Source: an uncultured Prevotella sp.
GTDB lineage: Bacteria > Bacteroidota > Bacteroidia > Bacteroidales > Bacteroidaceae
DNA length: 10,225 bases
Assembly: GCA_946055365.1 (NCBI GenBank)
Contig: CAMGFM010000030.1
Span: forward strand, 1-10,225
Direction: 5' to 3'
The notes beneath the pieces were generated by a model. That model searched no databases. It had not been told where the DNA came from and was given only the letters and a program-made list of their open reading frames with translations. Positions 5,110-10,225 of this stretch are shown one piece after another (position 1 is the stretch's first letter; each line of letters begins with the position of its first letter). The translations under genes were made by a program, and so were the position numbers.

Positions 5110-7202
5110 TTGAGTCGCGGGTCGATGTCAAAAAGGTCGTTCACGTCGCCGTCCACCCTTGCGTCGATCTTGAGCGAAGGGTCCATTTCAAAGGCCTTGA
5201 GCAGCTCGTCGCAAGCGTCGGAAGGCCTTTCGGCGCGGTTGAGACATATTGCCCTGAGATAATGCGACAGCGCATTGTCGGCAGGGAGCCTCCTGCTCTT
5301 GTCGAGAGCCTCCTCGTTGCGTTTCATTGCGAGTAACATCACCACCTCATTGCGTATGCCTGTCTCGGCAATAGTGGCAAAGTTGTCCTCATACCTGCCG
5401 TTAAGCACGCTGTTGACGGCCAACAGCAGACGGTTGTTCTGACTCTCGTCGATATACTGCGCCAGTGTGTCGGCATCATGATACTTGCCTGCCGCGAGAA
5501 GTGCTATCATGTGGTTGCGGTTGACCGCTTGCGGAGCGCGCTCGCCTGCAAATGCGGCAAGCATACTGTCGTTTGGCTCGTTGCGGTTGATGAGCATGGC
5601 GGCGAGATCATTGGCTGCCACCATGTATTTGGGGTATATATCGAGAGCCTGTCTCAGGATTAGCTCTTTCTTTGAGGGGTCTTTCTCGTTGCGGAAGAGC
5701 CTGAAAAACTCATAGCGTGACAGTTGGCGGTAGTCATTATTATACATGTCGAGTATCTCTGCGTCTGTCAGCTCGCGGTAGAGCGAGTAGCGCAGCGCAT
5801 ATTCAGCCCTGCGCAGTCGCGGCAGGTACTTGTCCTTGACGAGCGTGTTGTAAAACGGCAGGTGATAGACGGCGTTGTCCTGGTTTTTCTGCGACTTGTA
5901 TTTGCTGTAGGCGGCCGTGAGCCTGTCTGCCTCGTCGTTGAGGCCGTCCATGCGCATGAGCAGTGCCACATCGCTCCATTTGGCCACCTGTGCGTTGTAC
6001 TTGAACTCCACGTTCTGCCTCATCTCCTGCGGCATAAGCTGCTTCAGATAGTTCACGGCAAAGTCCATGCGCTGGCGTGCGAGCGTCAGGTTGCGCTCGT
6101 AATTGCCTTCGGGCGATGCCTGTCCCGTCATTTCGAGAGACTGGAGCGACGCTCCCTCCTGCCTTGCGATGTAGTCTATCTGTGCCTTCATCTTGTCTAT
6201 CTCGGCTGCGTTGGCAGGCAGCGCGGGGTCAAACTTATATTTGCTCACCGGAAAGACGAGATTGATCTCTCCCTTGCTGTCGCGCAGCTGCATCTCAGGC
6301 TTTGGCAGATAGGTCTCGTCATTCAGCTCGCTTGCGGCGAGGCTATAGTCGAGCCAGCGCAGAGGGTTGACGGTGCCGCGTGCGATGATGGTGGTGTCAC
6401 GATAGATTATGCGGTTGTAGTTTTCAATCACCATGAACACGTCGCAGGTATAGTCGTCCTTGATATGCCTCACATACACCGAGTCCTTGTAGCTTATGAT
6501 GTCGTTGGTGCGCCCTTTCTCCCTCATGTCGTCGGTCCTCACCACGACATATTGTGCCAGGGGGTCGCCGTGTGAGGGGCTTTCCATGTCATAGTCATAC
6601 ATGCGGTCTTGCGTGAGGTTGTATTCTCTCGCGTCATACACGAGAGGACGCATGAGAGTCTGCTCCTTGCGTGTCACGTTGGTGATGACGGGCTGCACTA
6701 TGAGGCGCGTGTTGGTGCCAAACATCTCCTTTGGCACTCTCACCCTTGTCTTCACGTGAAAGTAGTTGCCGTGTATCTCGATGTCGGTGGGCTCTGGGAT
6801 AATCTTGTCGGTCACTCGCTTTGCTGACACCGTTATCTCTTGCAGGGCGATGTCGTCCTCCTCCATTTTCACGGTGATGTGCTTGCGTCCCTTGACCCTC
6901 ACTTCCTGCTTCTTGGCTCCTATCATGGTGAAGCGAAGGGTGGCGTTGCTATGCACGTTGACGGCAAACTTGCCGTCAATGTCGGTGGTGGTGATGGTGC
7001 GGTTGCTTGCCGCGTCGGCAATGCTCACGCCCGGCAGAGTCTCGCCGTCCTTTGATGTCACCTCGCCCGTGACCCTTATTATATCCTGCGCCACGGCGTG
7101 CAGCGAGGCCGCTATCAGCAACAGCAACGTTATAGCCGTCCTTGCGGCGGTGAGCCTCAGAGATGCAGAGACATGGCAGGTATTGTGCTTGTTATGTGTC
7201 AT
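5106..7202 (-). CDS. Carboxypeptidase-regulatory-like, OmpA-like and TPR-like protein
   Basis: A 698-residue secreted protein. A signal peptide ends at about residue 39 (LHAVAQ). Residues 42-113 form a carboxypeptidase-regulatory-like beta sandwich (VTGEVTSKDGETLPGVSI, then TDIDGKFAV) and QEITVSAKRV (121-130), as found before the plug of SusC-type receptors; here no plug or barrel follows. Residues 140-310 are a beta-rich region of no known family. Residues 314-400 resemble an OmpA C-terminal domain (FPVSKYKFDP, then TGQASPEGNYERNLTLARQR), which in this family binds peptidoglycan. The usual Asp after the strand is replaced, as in the Bacteroidetes 'ASPEG' variant. The C-terminus (about 510-690) is helical with TPR-like pairs. 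Similar OmpA-like proteins accompany DUF3575 proteins in Bacteroidetes fimbrial and envelope loci, but no fimbrillin gene is visible here. The stop overlaps the next ATG by four bases. Likely role (inference): periplasmic scaffold between the barrels and the cell wall. Confidence 0.85.
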   Translation of the reverse strand: MTHNKHNTCHVSASLRLTAARTAITLLLLIAASLHAVAQDIIRVTGEVTSKDGETLPGVSIADAASNRTITTTDIDGKFAVNVHSNATLRFTMIGAKKQEVRVKGRKHITVKMEEDDIALQEITVSAKRVTDKIIPEPTDIEIHGNYFHVKTRVRVPKEMFGTNTRLIVQPVITNVTRKEQTLMRPLVYDAREYNLTQDRMYDYDMESPSHGDPLAQYVVVRTDDMREKGRTNDIISYKDSVYVRHIKDDYTCDVFMVIENYNRIIYRDTTIIARGTVNPLRWLDYSLAASELNDETYLPKPEMQLRDSKGEINLVFPVSKYKFDPALPANAAEIDKMKAQIDYIARQEGASLQSLEMTGQASPEGNYERNLTLARQRMDFAVNYLKQLMPQEMRQNVEFKYNAQVAKWSDVALLMRMDGLNDEADRLTAAYSKYKSQKNQDNAVYHLPFYNTLVKDKYLPRLRRAEYALRYSLYRELTDAEILDMYNNDYRQLSRYEFFRLFRNEKDPSKKELILRQALDIYPKYMVAANDLAAMLINRNEPNDSMLAAFAGERAPQAVNRNHMIALLAAGKYHDADTLAQYIDESQNNRLLLAVNSVLNGRYEDNFATIAETGIRNEVVMLLAMKRNEEALDKSRRLPADNALSHYLRAICLNRAERPSDACDELLKAFEMDPSLKIDARVDGDVNDLFDIDPRLK

Positions 7203-7281
7203 GGTGGTGTGTGATGTGTGATTGGTGTGGTGTCTATATATATAATATGTGTGTGATATATATAATGTACAGGTGTGTGTG
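7203..7281. repeat. Low-complexity TG/TA-rich intergenic spacer
   Basis: The 79 bp between the two envelope genes consist largely of TG and TA dinucleotides. Two related blocks occur at about 7235-7256 and 7257-7280, each a TATATATAAT-type run followed by GTGTGTG. On the minus strand the last part is a CA-rich leader (ATCACACACCACC) directly before the ATG of the OmpA-like gene, with no Shine-Dalgarno sequence. Such dinucleotide runs can change length by slippage, which would alter spacing rather than reading frame here. Confidence 0.6.
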
Positions 7282-7860
7282 CTATCTTAGCATATACACA
7301 AACGACACTCCTGCCTTGAGCGGGGCGGGAGTCCATTTCACGTCGTTGGGCCTTGCGGGCTTTTCCTCGCCATTGTGATACTTCATTTGTCTCACATACA
7401 ATGCGCCTGCGCCCACAGTTGTCTCCATGCTCCAGCGTTTGCCAAGCACGAAACTATAGCCGTAGGTGAGTCCTGCGCCGTAAGCGTCGCCGTCATAGTT
7501 GCGGTTTTTAAGTGCGAGACGATAGTTGGCCGCCACGCCAGTCACTCCAAGGAAGTGTCGTGCGTGCGGTCGTGCGCTGAACCAATAGCGCAGCTCTGGC
7601 GAAAACATCTCGCCGCGTGTGTCAATGCTGCCAATCTTTACACGGTTTAATGCTCCTTCAACGCTAAGTGTGAGGTGGCGGTTGAGCCTGAACTCCGCGC
7701 CGAGGTTGGGAGTGGCTGCCGCCCAATACAGAGCGTTTGTCTTCAGGGCTATGCGCTGGGCCTGTGTGCTTGCCGCACACGAAAATAATACCACAAACAG
7801 CCATGCCATACGTCTCGCTGCGGCATGGGCGTTTGTCGTATAACGTAAAAAGCTATACAT
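7282..7860 (-). CDS. DUF3575 family outer-membrane beta-barrel protein
   Basis: A 192-residue protein. The signal peptide has a long basic n-region and cleaves after about residue 35 (ASTQAQ); Met18 (7809) is an alternative start with a complete signal of its own. The mature part opens with IALKTNALYWAAATPNLGAEF (from 37), the typical DUF3575 beginning. It continues with strands LTLSVEGAL (63-71), PELRYWF (88-94), FLGVTGVAANYRL (103-115), YGAGLTYGYSF (127-137), WSMETTVGAGALYV (143-156) and LKAGVSFVYML (181-191). Alternating hydrophobic residues fit an eight-stranded outer-membrane barrel. DUF3575 proteins in Bacteroidetes are commonly paired with OmpA-like proteins such as the one encoded next. 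It is the first gene of the minus-strand operon, with a promoter about 145 bp upstream (8013-8006). Molecular function is unknown for the family. Confidence 0.88.
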   Translation of the reverse strand: MYSFLRYTTNAHAAARRMAWLFVVLFSCAASTQAQRIALKTNALYWAAATPNLGAEFRLNRHLTLSVEGALNRVKIGSIDTRGEMFSPELRYWFSARPHARHFLGVTGVAANYRLALKNRNYDGDAYGAGLTYGYSFVLGKRWSMETTVGAGALYVRQMKYHNGEEKPARPNDVKWTPAPLKAGVSFVYMLR

Positions 7861-8005
7861 GTTTCCTTTTTTGTTATTTGCTATACGATAAGTGTTTTCT
7901 CAAATACTCGCTTTGTCGGTGACATCCGTCGGCATGGCTTGCCCGCAAGGGGCTTGGAGCAGGGGCTGTGACGTGTGTCGTGGACGGTATGTCGCCAAAC
8001 ATGTG

Positions 8006-8013
8006 CAAAGGTA
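8006..8013 (-). promoter_or_regulatory. Bacteroidetes-type -7 box for the DUF3575 operon
   Basis: On the minus strand the sequence is TACCTTTG followed by C, an exact match to TAnnTTTG. An AT-rich stretch lies upstream (8014-8040). I see no clear TTTG at the -33 spacing. The transcript would start near 7999, giving a leader of about 138 nt that holds only a weak CTTG/CAAG hairpin near 7945. No other promoter is evident for the three minus-strand genes. Confidence 0.65.
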
Positions 8014-8040
8014 GTGATTATTTTCAATAAAATAAGTCAG

Positions 8041-8314
8041 TTGGCGTTTTTTTTCTTCTGCAAGTCAGGCTTTTGGGGGTGCCCTGGGGCTGTGCCGACG
8101 CTGCGCTTTTGTGTTTGCAGGGCTCATGACGCTATGTCGGCAAGGGCAAGATGATGCCGCGCAAAGGTCTTGTGTCGCCCCCGTGGCGGTGCTTTGCCGT
8201 GCATGTGGTGTCGTTATGCCGTCACTTTTGCGCAACCTGCCGTGTGTGGCGTGCTGTTCTTGTGTCAGAAAGGAATGACATTGGCAAGAGAAAGCTGATT
8301 GTTTGGCATACGAA
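8041..8314. other. Intergenic stretch with no recognised gene
   Basis: I find no convincing coding region, RNA gene or mobile-element end here. Open frames on either strand lack family features and a plausible start context. The right end (about 8270-8310) holds two very diverged possible units of the adjacent AAGTGNCACTT array, at roughly the same 21-23 bp spacing. Confidence 0.5.
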
Positions 8315-8390
8315 AAGCGGCACTTTGCTATAAGGAAAATGCCACTTTTGCATAGGCAAATAGCCACTCTACGACCGCAAAGTGCCACTT
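8315..8390. repeat. Phased AAGTGNCACTT array, second copy (array C)
   Basis: Four 11-bp units begin at 8315 (AAGCGGCACTT), 8337 (AAATGCCACTT), 8359 (AATAGCCACTC) and 8380 (AAGTGCCACTT), spaced 22, 22 and 21 bp. On the minus strand they read AAGTGGCACTT, GAGTGGCTATT, AAGTGGCATTT and AAGTGCCGCTT. That is the same motif as the array at 2385-2522 but in the opposite orientation; AAGTGGCATTT is identical to its first unit. The two arrays therefore flank the three-gene envelope operon as an inverted pair. The array lies upstream of both divergent promoters' coding regions and is noncoding, since the spacing breaks frame. The role is unknown. Confidence 0.72.
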
Positions 8391-8469
8391 GCGGCAGAGT
8401 GGCGGCCCTTTCTCTCGATGGCATTGTTGTTTTTGGGCGGCTGCACTCGCTTTTTTCTCTTGTTTTTTG

Positions 8470-8500
8470 TTGCCTTGTAAATTGATTTTTTGTACTTTTG
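8470..8500 (+). promoter_or_regulatory. Bacteroidetes-type promoter of the xylulokinase gene
   Basis: The -7 box TACTTTTG is at 8493-8500 and a TTG at 8470-8472 supplies a -33 element with a 20-bp spacer, in an AT-rich setting. Transcription would begin near 8507, giving a leader of about 230 nt before the ATG at 8740. A second, weaker TAATCTTTG lies at 8514-8522. Confidence 0.7.
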
Positions 8501-8530
8501 CATTTGCAGAAGTTAATCTTTGCATTTGCA
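8497..8530. repeat. 12-bp direct repeat around the xylB transcription start
   Basis: TTTGCATTTGCA occurs at 8497-8508 and 8519-8530, a 22-bp period. The first copy overlaps the -7 box and the second covers the expected early transcript. The position would suit a regulator-binding site, or the copies may arise from duplication of the promoter end. Confidence 0.6.
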
Positions 8531-8536
8531 TAACGT

Positions 8537-8558
8537 GAGGCGCGACAAGCTCGCGCTC
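8537..8558 (+). other. GC-rich hairpin in the xylB leader
   Basis: GCGCGA (8540-8545) pairs with TCGCGC (8551-8556) over the five-base loop CAAGC, with two outer pairs past a one-base bulge. It would form about 35 nt into the transcript. No T-tract follows, so it is not an obvious attenuator. Confidence 0.45.
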
Positions 8559-8573
8559 ATGTAGCGCAGCCAC

Positions 8574-8648
8574 AACCTGACGGTATCCGACCTGAACCTG
8601 ACAGTTTTATGATGTGAGCCTTACAGTATCTAACCAGAACCTGACAGT
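8574..8648. repeat. Phased array of four AACCTGACAGT units in the xylB leader (array D)
   Basis: Units begin at 8574 (AACCTGACGGT), 8595 (AACCTGACAGT), 8617 (AGCCTTACAGT) and 8638 (AACCTGACAGT), spaced 21, 22 and 21 bp. The core CTG-A-CAG is an odd-centred palindrome. The array lies in the expected untranslated leader, ending about 90 bp before the ATG. Its sequence differs from the AAGTGNCACTT arrays but its period is the same. It could be a set of protein-binding sites on one DNA face or an RNA element; neither is shown. Confidence 0.75.
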
Positions 8649-8739
8649 TTCTGAAGAAAAACACCGTTTCATCCTCAGTCTTCAAGGGTGAAAGAATTAT
8701 CTCGGTCAAGAAAAAACATCTGAAAACAATACTACCGAT

Positions 8740-10225
8740 ATGACAGAACATAAGACATACTTGCTTGGCTTTGACGTTGGCAGCAGCAGCGTCAAGGCTT
8801 CTCTCGTGGATATAGACAGCGGCCACTGCGCAGCCTCCGCATTTTATCCCTCTTCGGAGGCTCCCATCAAGGCAGTAAAGGCAGGATGGGCAGAGCAGGA
8901 CCCCGAGATGTGGTGGGCAAATGCCAAGCTCGCCCTTGCCGATGTCATGGCAAGGACGGGGGCAAAGGGCTGCGACATCAAGGGCATAGGCATATCCTAT
9001 CAGATGCACGGCCTCGTGTGTGTGGACCGTGACCTCAGACCCGTGAGAGACAGCATCATCTGGTGTGACTCGCGCGCCGTGCCTTATGGCGAGAGGGCGT
9101 TTCATGACCTCGGCGGCGACTATTGCCTGTCTCATCTGCTCAACTCTCCTGGCAATTTCACCGCCGCCAAGCTGGCATGGGTCAGGGAAAACGAGCCTGA
9201 AGTGTTTGGACGCATACACAAAATCATGCTGCCGGGCGACTATCTCGCGCTGCGTCTCAGCGGCTGTGCCAACACCACGGTGAGCGGACTGTCAGAGGGC
9301 ATCTTCTGGGACTTCAGGGAGAAGGACGTATCGCAGCCCCTGCTCGACTGTCTCGGCATATCGCGTGACATGATTGCCGACATAGTGCCGACATTTGGCA
9401 TACAGAGCCGCGTGTCAGCGGCAGCGGCAGCGGAGACGGGCCTCGAGGCAGGCACGCCGATAGCCTACAGGGCAGGCGACCAGCCCAACAACGCTCTCTC
9501 GCTAAACGTGTTCAACCCCGGGGAGGTGGCTTCCACGGCAGGCACGTCGGGCGTGGTGTATGGAGTGTTGGGCGAGGTGGCCTATGATCCCAAGAGCCGC
9601 GTAGGCACATTCGCACATGTCAACCACACAGACAGACTCGACCGTCTCGGCGTGCTGCTCTGCATCAACGGCACGGGCATACTCAACGCCTGGGCGCGAC
9701 GCAACCTCGCCCCCGACCTCTCTTATGCCGACATCAACAGCCTCGCCGCAAAAGTGCCTGTGGGCAGTGACGGCGTGACGGTCATACCGTTTGGCAACGG
9801 AGCGGAGCGCGTGCTTGAAAACAGAGAGACAGGCTGCTCCATACATGGACTCAACTTCAACAAACACGACCGCGCACACGTGCTGAGAGCCGCTCAGGAG
9901 GGCATAGTATTCAGTTTCTGCTATGGCATGGAGGTCATGAGGGGCATGGGCATGGACATCAGCAACATACATGCAGGGCGTGCCAACATGTTTCTCAGTC
10001 CGCTCTTCAGGCAGACGCTTGCCAGCACGAGCGGAGCGGTCATACAGCTCTATGAAACTGACGGCAGCGTGGGGGCGGCAAAGGGCGCAGGCATGGGATG
10101 TGGCATATACAAGGATCATGACGAGGCATTCGCGTCATTGCAGAGGCTTGCTGTCATAGAGCCCGAAAGCCACAATGACGCCTATGTGGAGGCTTATGAG
10201 CGATGGAAACGCACGCTTGCACAGT
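8740..10225 (+). CDS. xylB: Xylulokinase (FGGY family), 3' end cut by the window
   Basis: This enzyme phosphorylates D-xylulose with ATP to xylulose 5-phosphate, the step after xylose isomerase in cytoplasmic xylose catabolism. In the window, 495 codons are open with no stop, close to the full length of Bacteroidetes homologues, so only the extreme C-terminus is missing. The N-terminal ATPase-fold motif is GFDVGSSSVKASLVD (10-24), with Asp12 matching the conserved early Asp. The substrate-side motif is YQMHGLVCVD, followed by SIIWCDSRA, and a FGGY signature-like NFTAAKLAWVREN follows. The likely catalytic base is Asp247 in YRAGDQPNN, and the phosphate-2 loop is STAGTSGVVYG (265-275). The C-terminal lobe has HAGRANMFLSPLFRQTLAS, then ETDGSVGAAKGAGMG, typical of the Bacteroidetes XylB type. 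The start is the first ATG of the frame in a leader whose promoter is at 8470-8500. Xylose isomerase often follows, but lies outside the window. Confidence 0.93.
   Translation, partial: MTEHKTYLLGFDVGSSSVKASLVDIDSGHCAASAFYPSSEAPIKAVKAGWAEQDPEMWWANAKLALADVMARTGAKGCDIKGIGISYQMHGLVCVDRDLRPVRDSIIWCDSRAVPYGERAFHDLGGDYCLSHLLNSPGNFTAAKLAWVRENEPEVFGRIHKIMLPGDYLALRLSGCANTTVSGLSEGIFWDFREKDVSQPLLDCLGISRDMIADIVPTFGIQSRVSAAAAAETGLEAGTPIAYRAGDQPNNALSLNVFNPGEVASTAGTSGVVYGVLGEVAYDPKSRVGTFAHVNHTDRLDRLGVLLCINGTGILNAWARRNLAPDLSYADINSLAAKVPVGSDGVTVIPFGNGAERVLENRETGCSIHGLNFNKHDRAHVLRAAQEGIVFSFCYGMEVMRGMGMDISNIHAGRANMFLSPLFRQTLASTSGAVIQLYETDGSVGAAKGAGMGCGIYKDHDEAFASLQRLAVIEPESHNDAYVEAYERWKRTLAQ

Noticed and set aside
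5724..6575. 283-residue plus-strand open frame
   Set aside because: It lies wholly antisense to the OmpA-like gene, whose domains are recognisable. The antisense peptide has no coherent features.
2815..7860. Fimbrial (FimA/Mfa-type) locus
   Set aside because: DUF3575 and OmpA-like proteins occur in such loci, but no fimbrillin, anchor or tip protein gene is visible, so only an envelope complex is claimed.
8557..9219. 220-residue minus-strand open frame
   Set aside because: It is antisense to the xylulokinase start and leader, and its N-terminal half is simply the reverse of conserved kinase codons.
9502..10119. 205-residue minus-strand open frame
   Set aside because: It is antisense to conserved kinase motifs; it is a shadow of the GC-biased codon use of xylB.

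Overview
The window looks like chromosomal DNA from a Bacteroidales bacterium, most likely Prevotellaceae or Muribaculaceae. Three things point there. The promoters are of the Bacteroidetes type (TAnnTTTG -7 boxes at 173-180, 8493-8500, and 8013-8006 on the minus strand). Shine-Dalgarno sequences are scarce. The gene content is also typical: a DUF6249-like membrane protein beside an ECF sigma factor, a DUF3575 outer-membrane barrel, and an OmpA-like protein with a SusC-type N-terminal carboxypeptidase-regulatory domain. Family names come from recall of sequence motifs; no search was run.

Left part (1-2330, plus strand). A strong GC-rich hairpin (43-95) and a promoter (-7 box 173-180) precede a three-gene unit: a secreted or membrane protein with a DUF6249-like C-terminus, an ECF-type sigma factor, and a small two-helix membrane protein whose start lies inside the end of the sigma gene. 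The last is probably the anti-sigma or sensor partner. The unit reads as an envelope-linked transcription switch.

Middle (2331-7860). A convergent intergenic region (2331-2814) holds a seven-unit repeat array with a 21-22 bp period, a 22-bp tandem duplication and a terminator-like hairpin. Beyond it lies a minus-strand three-gene operon, transcribed 7860 to 2815: a DUF3575 single beta-barrel; a 698-residue periplasmic protein (carboxypeptidase-regulatory-like domain, OmpA-like domain, helical TPR-like C-terminus); and a 764-residue outer-membrane protein made of four tandem barrel-like repeats of about 180 residues. Each repeat has the strand layout of the DUF3575 protein at the head of the operon. 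Together they look like an outer-membrane/peptidoglycan-linked complex of unknown function.

Right part (7861-10225). A long divergent intergenic region carries the promoter of the envelope operon, a second copy of the AAGTGNCACTT array in opposite orientation, a promoter for the rightward gene, and a leader with a different phased array (AACCTGACAGT, four units at 21/22/21 bp). The rightward gene is a Bacteroidetes-type xylulokinase (xylB) with no stop codon before the window edge.

The main unexplained signals are the phased short-repeat arrays, two with an odd-centred palindromic core and all with a 21-22 bp period, and the four-barrel protein.
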